Shown: positions 23,721 to 35,801 of the stretch, in pieces
How the letters are laid out: every line of letters begins with the position of its first letter
How positions within the stretch are numbered: the stretch's first letter is position 1
Source: Cranoglanis bouderius
Taxonomy: Eukaryota > Chordata > Actinopteri > Siluriformes > Cranoglanididae
Length of the DNA: 64,000 nucleotides
Assembly (NCBI GenBank): GCA_023630585.1
Contig: CM042558.1
Span: forward strand, 6,491,300 to 6,555,299
Direction of reading: 5' to 3'
Position numbers and translations under genes: made by a program
The notes under the pieces: model-generated
What the model was told of the DNA's origin: nothing
Database searches by the model: none
What the model saw: the letters and a program-made list of their open reading frames with translations, nothing else

Positions 23721-23989
23721 ACAGAACCATATTCAGAACCAAAGGAAATAGTCACCTCCCAGTTCCATACTGGACTACTCAAAAATTAATTGCCAAGTTT
23801 ATATATTTTAAATGTACATCCAATCCTATCCAAATCACTGCTTGTAAAACTGCAAAAAGGCAAAAATCAATAATATTTGAAAAAACAAAACAAAACATGA
23901 ACTACACAGTAATACAAATGGGTTTGTGCTTATGTTTGAGATATGTTTAGGGTTGAGTTATGTTTTAAAACTGGTAGTGACCTCCAGAC

Positions 23990-24064
23990 CTTTACTTGCA
24001 GCTTTACAGCTTTATAGGCTGAGCTATCCTCAGGTGGGGCTTAGCCTATCAGACGCAGGTAAAG
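23990..24064. other. Imperfect stem-loop
   Basis: CTTTACTTGC (23990-23999) pairs with GCAGGTAAAG (24055-24064), and ATAGGCTGAGC (24014-24024) pairs with GCTTAGCCTAT (24039-24049), with asymmetric bulges. The length is compatible with a small-RNA hairpin, but chance is not excluded. Confidence 0.4.
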
Positions 24065-25798
24065 CATGTCAAATGCACTAGGCTTGATCTGGACCTTAAA
24101 CCAAATACCAGAAACAAAGAGCCTGGCTTTGGGGATTACAGAAAAAGTGCATATGAAACTAGAAAGCTGGGGAAAGTAAGCGTTTCAGGGCAAATAAGCT
24201 GTAACCAATATATACTCTTTCTGAAAAATCATGCATCATGACCTCATTATAATTTTAAATGAAAAAATGTCAGGTGGTGATTACTCCAAAGGTTCCAAAG
24301 GTTCTAAAAGTTTGAAGTCCAGTACAATGTTCCTACAAAAGTGTCCTCAGCAGGAAAGAGTGGCCTGTATGTTAGCCTGCAGCTTAGCCCCAGGACAGTG
24401 ACTTTTCAGTGGCCCTGCCATTGTCGTGCATCAACGAGTCTAAAACCCTGGGGGGTAACATGACTTGTTGGGACAACCTCCATTGTACTTCTAGGGCTTG
24501 GGAGGATTCCACTCCAACCCCATCCCCTCCTCAGCCAAGTTACCTTAGTGCTGAAGAGCAGAAATGTCTATTGTGTCTGGTCATCAATGACAACAAAAAA
24601 CAACAATACTGGGACATGCCCACCTGAGTATCCACCTTTTGGAGACAATGCTGCCACTAAAGCCAGTGTGCCTGGCCTGCGACTCATATGGACCCAACCC
24701 TTGGCTCCCTGTAGACACAAGAATGCCTAACTTTTCTTTTCTGGTGCAGCTTGCAGGAGGATTAAATGCAAAACAAGGGCTACACAAATAGGAGTTTCAT
24801 CCAACATAGCTGATTTTAATAAATGCGTAACTTTCAAAGATTCCAATTAAAAATACAATGCGATTACCAACAAAAGATCATGAGGTTTATTTCCAACTGT
24901 TCATGCTTTGCGTTGGTTTTGCCAGGTTCAGGATCTGCTATGATTTCTTCTATGTAAATGTAATGTAAATGTACATTTCCAAACTGTAGTCAATAAAGAA
25001 TAGATCTTCACAAAACGCTTAGATAATTAAATGTTTGAAGACTGAAAACAAAATAATAATAATAAAAAGGATTCTGTATCCAGTGAATATTTAATTTGGC
25101 ATGAGTACTGCATGCTCAATTTGCCTTGAATAGAGAACTGTATTGTTACCTATGGAATGTTGCTCAAACACTTTAAAACTAGATGCGTGTGGAGATTTAA
25201 CTTTCTTTGAAGTTCACTTATCTCATTTTGGGCTTATTTAGGATCTATGGCCAGGTCTACGTCTTTCCTCTAGCTAGACAACACACACAGACAAAGTCTT
25301 CCATAACTATTATTATAAAGAAACTGACATATTGAAACATAATGAAAACATGGATATTTTTTTCATTGAATTCAACTCTAGCAAGTGCTTTTTGTGAAAG
25401 GACATACACACAGGTATATGTGATGTTGGGGGTAGTTTTTGTTAAATGGGGACCACATGTCCAAGATCACAGGGGGTATCTGTGTTATATCATACTGACT
25501 GACAGCTGGGTGTGGGCACACCCTCGGGCAGCTTAATAACAAACCATCTCGGCCACCCACCCGACCCTCCCCAAGCTCACCATCTTGAAGCACCTATATT
25601 ATGCTGTCAGGAAAGGGGCTAATGAATGAGCAAGGTTCCGGGATCATGGGCTATTTTTGGATTTTGAAGTGTAAGAGTGGTCACAGGTGAGTGGATGAGA
25701 CAAACATATTCTGGCATGCTTCTCTGATTCAAAATCAAAAGATTTGTTCCATTTACATGAAATCCGGTTCATTCTATGAAATCATTCTCCGGAAATTT
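24065..25798. other. Intergenic DNA, no gene seen
   Basis: Unique-looking sequence. Short open frames on both strands at 24410-24790 and 25340-25590 show no similarity. Confidence 0.45.
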
Positions 25799-25950
25799 TA
25801 GATACTCTTTATAGTTATGTTAAATTAAAGATAAATGCTGGATATAAGTATGGTACTTATCAAAACATTAGTCTCTGCTAATGTTTTGATAAGTACCATA
25901 CTTAAATCCAGCATTTATCTGGCATCTAACATAACTATAAAGAGTATCTA
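25799..25950. repeat. Long near-perfect hairpin (72-bp arms, 8-bp loop)
   Basis: Left arm 25799-25870 and right arm 25879-25950 are reverse complements at about nine positions in ten. Mismatches concentrate around 25822-25831, with one more near 25844. The loop is GTCTCTGC. The loop region with its flanks (AAACATTAGTCTCTGCTAA) is repeated directly right after the right arm, at about 25950-25968. There are no transposon-like termini. Confidence 0.93.
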
Positions 25951-26576
25951 AACATTAGTCTCTGCTAAGAAAATGCTACACTCTACTGCCAACACAGCTA
26001 CTACCAGATGTTAGCATTTTCCATACTCTTTGGCTGCAGTTTGTATTAATGGAACCCATGTCATCAAAGGTTTCTGATTCCTGGAGATAACGTAATGCTT
26101 AGCATACACATTTCTTACACTGGCATGCTTTAACACTGGCTCTTTCTAGTTTCTAGTATTCCAGTAGTTGCCGTGGATCATGAAAATAATATGTAAGGAC
26201 AATAAGCAATTTGTTCAACCACAATAGCAACCCTTTATGGCACATTCAATATTGTACCAAGACTGCATTATATAAAGTTCAAGCATCTACATTACACCAC
26301 AGGGTGCATTTGCCATAAATAAAGATTCATTTAGCATAAAACTGCTTTAAGATTACCTAAGGTCCCTTGTAATAATATGTAATTATTGTCCCTTGTAATA
26401 ATTGAAAGTGAAAAAAGCTGAAGAAAAAGGAATACATTCTCAAAATGCTTTTAATGACGTTAATTTTGAATATGCAGAGCTAACATTACTACATCTGGAC
26501 CAATATACATATAGTGTCAGTGATAATATTCTCATGGGGAATGAGAAGAAAGTTCATCAGGAAATGTTGTTTCACA
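25951..26576. other. Intergenic DNA, no gene seen
   Basis: No coding region or known element beyond the repeated loop sequence at its left edge. Confidence 0.45.
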
Positions 26577-27070
26577 TTATACTATAGCGCTGTTGAATTC
26601 TCGAATCTGATTGGTCGGAAGGTGTTTATTCATTTTAAATAACCTCGGCTCTGACAATAGTGCTGGCTTTAATTTAAATGACAGTAGATTACAAGACAGA
26701 GAATGAGAATAAGGATGAGTAGTACTGTATGTTTTCCACCATTGCAAAGTCATCAGGATGAAAGAGATTAGTTTCTCGGTAACATGACAAGATGCATTTA
26801 AAAAAAAAAAAAACCTTTTTAACTCTTCAAAAAATCCGAGAGTCTGTTGAGGGCACAACTGTTTCTATGTGCTGGAACATAAGCGATAACAGAAACTAAC
26901 TTGTGTCGTGGATGTTACTATAAATGGTGTTACTATAAATGTAAATATAAATGGTGTTGTTCATTAATAAATTATAAATTGTAATCATTGGCAAATTGCT
27001 GTGCTATAAGAAGAATAAAACACTTTGGGATGTGCTGTTATAGGTAAATAATTCACTTCGGGGTGGTAAC
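26577..27070. mobile_element. Non-autonomous element, family J (copy 1)
   Basis: Starts TATACTATAGCGCTGTTGAA then TTCTCGAATCTGATTGG, and ends near GCTGTGCTATAAGAAGAATA then AAACACTT. The same left and right sequences bracket 56091-57125. The ends share only a short inverted TTATA-C-A motif. There is no protein-coding content. This is a family familiar in teleosts; its superfamily is not assigned. Confidence 0.6.
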
Positions 27071-28409
27071 AGTAACTTGAAAGAGTAACCTTCTGTGGTT
27101 TGTTTCTCACATAGAAAACTTATGGTAATGGTTTGGTTCAAATCAGCTGAGCCAAGGCTGATTACACATTGTCGGTTTGAAATCAACCAGAACACTTATG
27201 TTCATGCCATAATAATTTCATTATAAATATTCAGATATAGCTATAATATAATACCTATTACACAACAAATGTATTGGTATAATGAAGGTTTTCGTACATA
27301 AAACTGCATTCCAATGACAGAACATATACAAATATGTTATTACATTTGGTTCCACTTCATTCTGCACAATTTCGGAAGAGGTGTTGGCAGAAAATTTGTA
27401 ATTGTATGAATTCAGAGAACTACTATAATGTGCGCATCATGATGTAACCGAGATTTCTAAATGTTGGAATAAAATGACTAGCACTTTAAATCTTTAAACA
27501 GAGCAAAGTGCATGTTCATTGCAGCCCAGACACTAATCCTTAGCATACTTCCTAAAGCAATCAAACTGTAAACAGATTTAAAATGGTGCTGCTTTATTTC
27601 ACCCTGTCTCCGGCCACAAACAGACCCAAAACAAATTAATTACTTAATGCGTCCCACACCAGGTTTGAATCACGCCAATTACTTTGTATGTCTCAAGCAC
27701 TTGCCACTGATTTTTAAATATCCTCCAGTAAAAAAAAGACTTTGATAACAGATTCGACTGGTTTACTTTAACTACCAAGTAGACAAAGTACAAAAAGTTT
27801 AGTATCTCAGTCTGAGCAACCCCTGGTGTAATAAAGATGAGTTGTATCACTATCAATACTCAACCAAATGTTTGGGCTTGAGAGAAAAAAAAAAAAAAAA
27901 AAAAAACAGCAGGCAGAGGAACAATAGCCAGTGCTCCTAAAGAAACGTTTGCCAATGCCCATGCAGTACTTTCATATGGCTCAATATTTGGTGGATGCAG
28001 AGAGGAAGTGAAAGGGACATAGTGAAGATGACAGAGCAGACCAATTTCACAGCACACATATGGCAGCCATTGTGGGGACAAAGGTCTGCCTGACCCTCTG
28101 CAATTTGGACATAACCCGTGTTTGGCTTTTCTTTTAATAGCTCAGATTGCCATGTTTAGACTAAAAATAAACAGTCCAATTTAGAATTGTGGTCGTCTGC
28201 TATTTCAAGATCATGAACTTTGGCCCTGGCCAGAGTTTGTGGAGGTGCCCATGTGTGGTGGCCTGTAAAGAGGGCAAACAAAACACCTCACTACATAGTG
28301 TAGACAGTGTACACCATATTAAAACACAGTAGGATCCTGATGCTGTACTTCTGCTTGGAGTTTCTGCACTTGTGACTCACTATCTGCTGATGGTCACATG
28401 GATACCCTA
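27071..28409. other. Intergenic DNA with one A tract
   Basis: No gene recognised. A 24-base A run at about 27883-27906. 28100-28410 is repeat-poor. Confidence 0.45.
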
Positions 28410-28800
28410 AAGATTCCCAAACACAGTTGATGACCAATTCCTAGCCTTGCTTCAGTGGATAATCTCACCTGGATACTCTTGACTTGTACCTAAGAACTGC
28501 TGCTGTAATCATAAAGATTATTGTCCCAAGACTCTTATTTGCAATATATTCATACTTCTACAATCGTTCATTGTTCTACACCTGTACAATATAATGATTT
28601 ATAATTCCACTATTTGGTGCCACCCAAAAGAGAATGGGCTCTCTTTTGAGTCTGGTTCCTTTCAAGATTTCTTCCCTTATGTCATCTCAAGTGTTTTTTT
28701 TCCTTGCAACAGTCACCTCTGGCTTGCTCATTAGGAATCTATATATAAATCCATATTTCTTTTAACCTGCTTTGTGACAAGTGCTTTGCCACTTTAGATT
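28410..28800 (-). repeat. Dispersed repeat family L, minus orientation
   Basis: The reverse complement contains GAGGAACCAGACTCAAAAG-like sequence, ACAGGTGTAGAA, ACAGCAGCAGTTCTTAGGTA and GTGAGATTATCCACTGA. It is the inverse of the copy at 29510-29905. Confidence 0.65.
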
Positions 28801-29509
28801 ACAGTTTCAAGGAAAATCTTATGCCCGAATACCCATCATTCCTGAAAACCCTTCTCCAAAATGATTCTCTTGTTTGAAAGAAATTTGCAGTCAGATTTGA
28901 CTTGAATCTGTTCCAGAGCACTGGCCAGTAGTCCAGCACAGATGTTCAAATAAGCCCAAGAACAACAAGGAGAGCCTTTTTACACCTGGCAACTCTCAAC
29001 ACAAAAGCTGGAATAGCAGGACTTGCAAGGTTGTCTCAGCTTGACCTTTCACCCATAGTGATGTCAATGTATTCCTTGGCCAATTGGAGCATTCAGCCCT
29101 GCCCTTGACTTTGTCGAGTCCAGACACGAAGACAAATGATTCTATCAGATTAAATGTTTTTTAATGACATGTGGAGAAAGCCAGTGTGGACCTTGCTGGA
29201 AGCCATATGTAGACTTTCTCTGATAATCTTTTCTAATGAGCCCTAATTTGTAGCCGATCTGTGAATGCGCTCTGCTTCACATGGGCCTGAGTGGAATCAG
29301 TGGTGTTTGTTTATCCAGATGCACTACTTAAAATGACAGTATGGCTCTGGGGTGAATAGACTAGTTTTAGTATTGTTGCATGTGACCAAACATGTTCCAC
29401 CTGCAGCATCAACTGTACAATATCACACAGTCAAAGACTGGAATAAAACAAGACTCAGCCATTTCAGAACTAGGATTTTTTTTTTTTTTTGTAGAACTGT
29501 AACTAAACG
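28801..29509. other. Intergenic spacer between inverted family-L copies
   Basis: No gene seen. It is repeat-poor apart from a 14-base T run at about 29477-29490. Confidence 0.45.
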
Positions 29510-29905
29510 AAGTGACTTCAATTCATTTTTGAATAGAGCTTTTAACAATAGACAGTGTCACAAAGCGGCTTTACAGAAATCCAGATTAAAGAACAAGCCA
29601 GAGGCGACAGCAGCAAGAAAAAAAACTCCATGAGATGACATGAGGAAGAAACCTTGAGAGGAACCAGACTCAAAAGTAAAACACGCCTTTTCTGTTAGAC
29701 CCTATACATGATAGAATACAGGTGTAGAAGAGTACAACCGAACAGCACTAAGTGTGTTGAAAGGATGTTCATTAAGAGCATATTGTGAATGAGTCCTAGG
29801 ATAAGCACAGGACAATTTTTATGATAACAGCAGCAGCTCTTAGGTACAAATCTACAGTATCTAGTTGAGATTATCTACTGACGTAATAGTGAAACTTAAA
29901 ACACA
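29510..29905 (+). repeat. Dispersed repeat family L, plus orientation
   Basis: Contains CAAAGCGGCTTTACAGAAAT, ACATGAGGAAGAAACC, GAGAGGAACCAGACTCAAAA, ACAGGTGTAGAAGAG, GCAGCAGCTCTTAGGTAC and GAGATTATCTACTGA. The region is directly comparable with 23224-23420 and, inverted, with 28410-28800. Confidence 0.7.
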
Positions 29906-30248
29906 AACAGTTTTTTTCTGAAGAACAGTTCTTTAGGGTATCAATGTGGCATCATCCACAAGAGCAGAAAGTGCAAAAAAAGGTCCAAGCAGAAGAAGAG
30001 CATCATGGTAGGAGAACTGGTAGCAATAGAAGTGTTTTAGGATCTGGCACTGGCATGATATCAGATAGCAGGACTACACATACAGCTCGACAGAGTAAGA
30101 GCGAGATATGATTATTAGGTATTCTGTTACTCCACAGAGGTTTAAAATGGTGTACTGTACATTGTGAAAGTAACAAGAAAATGCCCAAAATTCATGATAT
30201 AAGAAACACCACTTACGACAAAATGCAAGTTTCCAATCTAGTGCATGC

Positions 30249-30250
<2 letters not shown>
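29906..30250. other. Intergenic DNA, no gene seen
   Basis: Unremarkable sequence between a dispersed repeat and a TG tract. Confidence 0.45.
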
Positions 30251-30326
<76 letters not shown>

Positions 30327-30330
30327 GTGT
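30251..30330. repeat. (TG)n microsatellite
   Basis: About 80 bases of TG with one GC interruption near the end. Confidence 0.97.
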
Positions 30331-31110
30331 TCCTTTAAAATGTTCAATTTTTTTCATTTTTAAAAGCCACACTCAATTTACATTTCCTCTAAACAGACAA
30401 ATCAAACACATCTGTGTAAAGAAGCTGATGTTCAAAACAAAATGGCCCTTAGGAGGCCTCTCATGATTAACACTGACACACAAAAGAGGCTTTAGAGAAT
30501 CAGATGAGGTCAAGTGATGCTCCTACGCACAGACAGACAGTGTCCTCCAGTGGTAGTTCTTCATCAAAGAGACTCAGGTGAGAGGGGGATTGGCTCTCAG
30601 CCCTCACCTGTGATCGCTCAGGCATGGCTGCATTACTGGGGGGATGAAGAGGACAGGTTAAAGCCTCTGGCTGTGGCATGACCTCGTCACTCAGCTTGGC
30701 CCTTGTCTATGGACAGGACTCTCTCTGAACCAACAAAGCATCCACATGCCACTTAAAAGAAGGTTTGTTCTTCCTGACAGAGCTCAATTGAAGATAATTG
30801 TCTCTTTCAGATCACCACGGCCAATGTGATCTTCCATGCATTGAAATTTAAGGAATGACTGACGAAGTGCACTCCCTAAATTTTTTCCCCCACTGTACAA
30901 GAAGTGCTTTCTTTAACCCTAGTAACCTAAGCTACTAAAGTGTTTTGTGTATATCTGTTGAAATAACATTATACAGAATAAATGCAATATGGGCATATTT
31001 GGCATCACAGCTCTGAATGTGATTGGCGCTTGTGCTAACGTTTATCACCAATCTGTTTGACGTCATCCAGATGGAGAGATTTTCCTGCTGGCATTTTTTT
31101 CTACCAGAGT
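30331..31110. other. Repeat-free block, candidate regulatory DNA
   Basis: 30480-30890 is GC-balanced with no simple repeats. It includes AGGTCAAGTGATG, CAGGTGAGAG, CCTCACCTG and ATTGAAGATAATTG. No coding potential is supported. Conservation is unknown. Confidence 0.3.
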
Positions 31111-31228
<118 letters not shown>

Positions 31229-31363
31229 CTGCAGCTGCCCTGATAATAAACTCCCAATGGCAGTCCGTTAACAGGCCAGCTGTACAGCAACAACAGAACC
31301 ATCTGTGAAATTAGCATGTTACAAGGTCTGTTATTGGCTAGTACGGGTACTATATCGTGTATT

Positions 31364-31365
<2 letters not shown>

Positions 31366-31414
<49 letters not shown>
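31366..31414. repeat. (CA)n microsatellite
   Basis: About 49 bases of CA, 137 bp after the previous CA tract. Confidence 0.96.
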
Positions 31415-31417
<3 letters not shown>

Positions 31418-32747
31418 TAAAATAAATCTCCATCCTACATTCACTATTAATTATTACAACTTTACAATATTAAGGTGCTATTTAGAGTTACAGTAATGAA
31501 AAATATGGGCATCATCATTTCCTTCTACATGAGCAAAATAGATGAAAATGAAACTAGACTGAACTAGTTATTGAGGGAACAAAGCTACACAGATGGCAGG
31601 TAAGTTTGCCAATCTTATCTTTTTTACGTTGTCATTTAACTTTTGCCAAAACGTTTGCCAAAAGTCGCCTCTTCACAGACATTCATGAGTGTTGATGCAT
31701 CCATGTGTGTCCTAAAAGGCTGGGTCCCATCCCCTCCATCATGTGGTGACAATGTGTGCTCTCTGGTGGAAGTCTGTGCGAGGAGGAAGCGGGCTGTAGC
31801 CCCAAGCTCCTCGACCCAGGGAGGAATGTTTATCGTGTCCAGCGCCTTTGATCTCACCCAGATAATCACTTCCTGCACACTGTATGTGAACTGCTGCACC
31901 ACCGCAGAGGGGAAGCAGGGGGACGCCATTTGATGCGGTTTCTCCTGCACTACCTCCTACAAGTCATTAGATGGAGGCCGGATAGATAAGGCGGATAGAT
32001 GCCGTGGGCTCGGAGTACTGTGGCTGCTCCCTTCAAGTTCTCCAGCATTCAAGAGTCACTAATTACCATGTGGCATAGCCTCACATCTCCACACGAGCAC
32101 TGAGGATCTTGCTATGAGGTGCAGACAGACGCTACGCAAATCTGGTTTACAGTCTAGTTGTAGTGATGCAGAACAGAGCCTCACTTTCTCGCTTGACAAG
32201 CAGGGAAATGTCCTTTTACATGAATTCATTACAACCATAAACACTGGAGGTAAGACAAGTCTGAGCTTCTAATCCTCACCTACTCCGTTTGAGTCACACA
32301 GTTAACTGGTTCTCTCAGGCTCTATAATGAGGCAGTAATATCAGTCATAAAACACATTCCCGAACACTAAAGGTCAGAGTAGCCACTATTCGAGTCTCAT
32401 TCTCACGTTTACCTGCTCAGGTGTTAATGGGAAAGCCTATTGCTTGACACTCCCTTAGTTAAGCCATTCTGGCATCAAGGCATACACCGTTCCCTAAACA
32501 AACCAGTGGCGTATGACAAATCCTCCCAGGGAATTAAAGGACAAGCCTTGGTTCACACCTGGAATAGGACAAGAGAGGCATGAGGAGGGAAACCTACATG
32601 CTCCTTAAAGGCCCTTTAAGGTTTCTGGTTTAAGGCTTAAGCGTTTGGTTCTCTCACACTGATTTTTAAAAGGTAAATATCAATAAACAACCAAGGCAGC
32701 TTTACAACACAACATCATGAATGAGTAATATACAATGCTGATTTATA
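31415..32747. other. Low-repeat block, overlapping open frames but no gene
   Basis: 31640-32280 is GC-richer, with open frames of about 100 codons on both strands that mirror each other and match no known protein. This pattern fits stop-poor non-coding DNA. It could hold a conserved element. Confidence 0.4.
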
Positions 32748-33285
32748 CACTATATGGCCACATGTATGTGGACGCCTGACCATCACACCCATACAGTATG
32801 TGATTCTTTACCAAACTGTTGCCAAAACGTTGGAAGCACACAATAGTCCCGAATGTCCTTACATGCTGTAGATTTAGGATGTCCCTTCACTGGAACTAAG
32901 AGGTCCAAACCTGTTCCAGTATGAAGATGCGCCTGTGCACAAAGCAAGGTCCATGAAGACATGGTTTGCCAAGGTTGGAGTGGACGAACCTGAGTGTCCT
33001 GCACAGAGCCCTGACCTCAACCCCACTGAACACCTTTGGGATGAACTGGAATGCTGACTGCACCCCAGGCCTCCTCACTTGACATCAATGCCTGACTTTA
33101 CTAATGCTCTTGTGACTGAATGAGCACAAATCCCAACAGCCACGCTCCAAAACATGGTGTAAAGCCTCCCCAGAAGAGTGGAGGCTGTTATAGCAGCAAA
33201 TTGGGGACAAACTCTGAAATGGGATGTTCAACAAGCATATATGATTGTAATGTTTAGGTGTCCAAAAACTTTTGGCCATATTGTG
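32748..33285 (+). mobile_element. Deleted Tc1 transposon (family H), with TA sites
   Basis: Ends CACTATATGGCCACATGTAT and, at the right, AACTTTTGGCCATATTGTG are inverted repeats flanked by TA on both sides. At 538 bp it keeps only the C-terminal transposase region. A related copy in reverse orientation lies at 46053-46566. The family, with termini CACTATATGGCCAAAAGTAT, is widespread in teleosts. Confidence 0.85.
32925..33235 (+). pseudogene. Tc1 transposase C-terminal remnant
   Basis: The plus-strand frame gives EDAPVHKARSMKTWF (around the second catalytic Asp, expected DNAPVH, here altered). It then gives CPAQSPDLNPTEHLWDELE with the catalytic Glu region, then SLPRRVEAVIAANWG. In-frame stops interrupt at least three times (after DELEC, after LVTE and after QNMV), and the N-terminal half is absent. 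Confidence 0.8.
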
Positions 33286-33405
33286 TATGTGGAATGATAC
33301 TGACCTAGGCTTCTTCAGGATTCTTAGCTTCTTAAAAGGTTTCTACTTGGAATTAATTCTGATAGAGAAACACTTTGCAGTAGGGGTCTACATAAAAACA
33401 TTAAA

Positions 33406-33833
33406 AGTTGTGTCAAATTCAAGGCTTGCGGACCTTAACACCACTGCATCATTTCATTCGGCCTCTGAGAACTTGCAAAAAATAATACTGACTATTGCCA
33501 TCTGCTTTTAGTACTTTACTGTCTGCCTTGCTGTTTTTCCACCGTCCCAACTACTCAACGACCCCACAACTAGTGAATGTATTAGTTCAATCAACTAGTC
33601 TATGCTAGTTCTATCAATTAGTATAATACGTCATAACCTAATAGTGCTTACAGTTGAATAGCTCATGTTAGCTTTCTTCTTCCTTGAATCATCCTAATAT
33701 ACTTTCAGAGCCAGTTACTGGTGTTAATCAATAGAACAGATTATAATAGATGAATTTATTATTATTATTTTTTAAAGTTTATGGTCCTTCAAAAGCTCAA
33801 TACTGATGGCAGAATTTTAGTTTGACACCCCTG
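33406..33833. mobile_element. Non-autonomous hAT (Charlie-like) element
   Basis: The left end GTGTCAAATTCAAGGCTTGC followed by GGACC, and the right end TTTGACACCCCTG, are inverted and match the CAGGGGTGTCAAACTCAAGGCC type of hAT terminus. About 428 bp, no coding sequence. The 8-bp target duplication is no longer recognisable. Confidence 0.6.
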
Positions 33834-33905
33834 CCTTGGAGGAACAACTGGATGGTTCTTGATTAAACCATTTTTTGAGTGTTCTGTATACATACAGCGT
33901 ATATA

Positions 33906-35450
33906 CAGTTGCAATCAGAATTATTCAACCCCCACTGCCATTCAGGTTTATTGTCAAAATTAATGAATAAATCAAACAAAATGCTTCAAGTGGTTTCCCC
34001 AAATTCAACGGAAAATGCAACTTATAATGACTTCTCCAGTTTCAAAATTATTCAACCCCCTGTATAGAATCCCTTACAACAGCACAAATATGCAAAACAA
34101 GAGTTGTCTCACGCACACTTGATGCAACTAATCAAGGGCTTCATTAATTGCACCAGGTGTGCTTGAGCTGGAACGCATGAAATACCTGAACTGGCTAGGG
34201 GTTTGTTGAGTGTCACGTTTGACTGCATGTTAGAAATATGGCTAAGTCAAAAGAATGGTCCAAAAAGTTAAGAGAAGAGATCAACGCCCTTCACAAACAA
34301 GGAACTGGATACAAAAAGATTGCGAAGGCACTGAATGTTCCTAGAGACACATCTGGAAGCATAGTTCGCAAGTTCAAAGTTAAGGGATCAGTGGTTACAC
34401 TACCTGGACAGGGCAGAAAAAGGAAGCAATGGCTGCAACCAGATTTCTGAGAAGGCAGGTTGTGAAAAACCCTCGAGTGACTGCAAAAGACCTGCAGCAA
34501 GACTTGGTGGCAACAGGAACTGAGGTTTCAGTGAACACAGTAGGGGACGTACTAAACGCACAAGGTTTCCATGCCAGAACTCCAAGATGTACACCACTAC
34601 TGACCCAAAAGCACAAGCAAAATCAGCTCCATTATGCTCAAAATCATATAAATCAGCCACAGATGTTTTGGGAATCTGTTCTGTGGAACTTTTCGGCACA
34701 ATGGATCAGCGGTATGTCTGGAGGAGGAAGAATGAAGCATATGCTGAAAAGAACACTCAGTCCACAGTCAAGCATGGTGGTGGCTCGGTGATGCTCTGGG
34801 GCTGCTTTGCATCCTCTGGCATTGGAAACCTGCAGCGTGTGGAAGGCAAGATGGATTCATTGAAGTATCAGGAAATCCTAGGAGAAAATGTCATGCCATC
34901 TGTGAGGAAGCTGAAGCTTGGGCATCACTGGACCTTCCAACAGGACAATGATCCCAAGCATACCTCAAATTCCACCAAGGCTTGGTTGCAGAAGAAGTCC
35001 TGGAAGATTCTACAGGGTCATCACAGTCACCTGACTTGAACCCCATAGAAAATCTCTGGTGGGATTTGAAGAAGGCGGTTGCAGCATGCAAACCCAATAA
35101 TACTACTGAACTGGAGACCGTTGCTCATGAGGAATGGGCTAAGATTCCTCAGGAACACTGCCAGAAGCTGGTGTCTGGCTATGCATCTTCTTTACAGCAG
35201 GTCATAACAGCAAAAGGGTGCTCTACTAAGTACTAAAGATGCCATGAAGGGGTTGAATAATTTTGAGACTGGAGAAGTCATTATACGTTGCATTTTCAGT
35301 TGAATTTGGGGAAAAAACTTGAAGCATTCGTTGTATTGAACTATTTCAGTTGCTTTTGTTTGATTTGTTCATTGCAAATAGCTGAAAGTCTGTCAATTTT
35401 GACAATAAACCTGATTTGCAATGGGGGCTGAATAATTTTGATTGCAACTG
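33906..35450 (+). mobile_element. Near full-length Tc1 transposon (family D)
   Basis: Inverted termini CAGTTGCAATCAGAATTATT and AATAATTTTGATTGCAACTG, each beside TA (33904-33905 and 35451-35452). The total of 1,545 bp is typical of Tc1. The single gene is broken (see next entry). A 151-bp CA tract begins 49 bp beyond the right end. Confidence 0.92.
34238..35236 (+). pseudogene. Tc1 transposase, frameshifted (family D)
   Basis: This was a DNA-binding cut-and-paste recombinase of the DDE superfamily. Frame 1 from ATG 34238 gives the HTH part (KKLREEINALHKQGTGYKKI, then AKALNVPRDTSG). Near 34430 it shifts to RRQVVKNPRVTAKDLQQDLV and the second HTH. It shifts again near 34600-34680, where the segment equivalent to LWSDETKVELFG survives only as SVELFG, so the first catalytic Asp is lost. 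Then come KHGGGSVMLWGCF and QQDNDPKHTS (second Asp). A last shift near 34985-35020 leads to SQSPDLNPIENLWWDLK (catalytic Glu). At least three frameshifts make it inactive. Confidence 0.9.
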
Positions 35451-35498
35451 TACACACTATCCAATGAACACTAGGGATGAGGCAGGAATACACCATGT

Positions 35499-35652
<154 letters not shown>

Positions 35653-35685
35653 CCCTAAGGGTAGAGTACAAAGTATAGCTACTGG

Positions 35686-35801
35686 CATGTTGTTTGGGAG
35701 GTGGGATGAAACCATAGAAACAGGGAGAATGTGCACGCCAAACTTTCTGTGCTGTAACTGGAGCCGTGAGGCAGCAATGCTACCTGCCGCATCACTGTGC
35801 C
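35686..35801 (-). mobile_element. SINE-like tRNA-type repeat, partial
   Basis: The reverse complement begins GGCACAGTGATGCGGCAGGT then AGCATTGCTGCCTCACGGC. It later has CATTCTCCCTGTTTCTATGG and CATCCCACCTCCCAAACAAC. This follows a common vertebrate repeat of the form GGCACGGTGG...GCCTCAC...TTCTCCCTGT. It is old and truncated. Confidence 0.55.

Noticed and set aside
31636..31950. Open frames of about 100 codons on both strands, suggesting an exon
   Set aside because: The two strands mirror each other, no domain is recognisable and no convincing splice sites flank them. Stop-poor GC-balanced DNA explains it.
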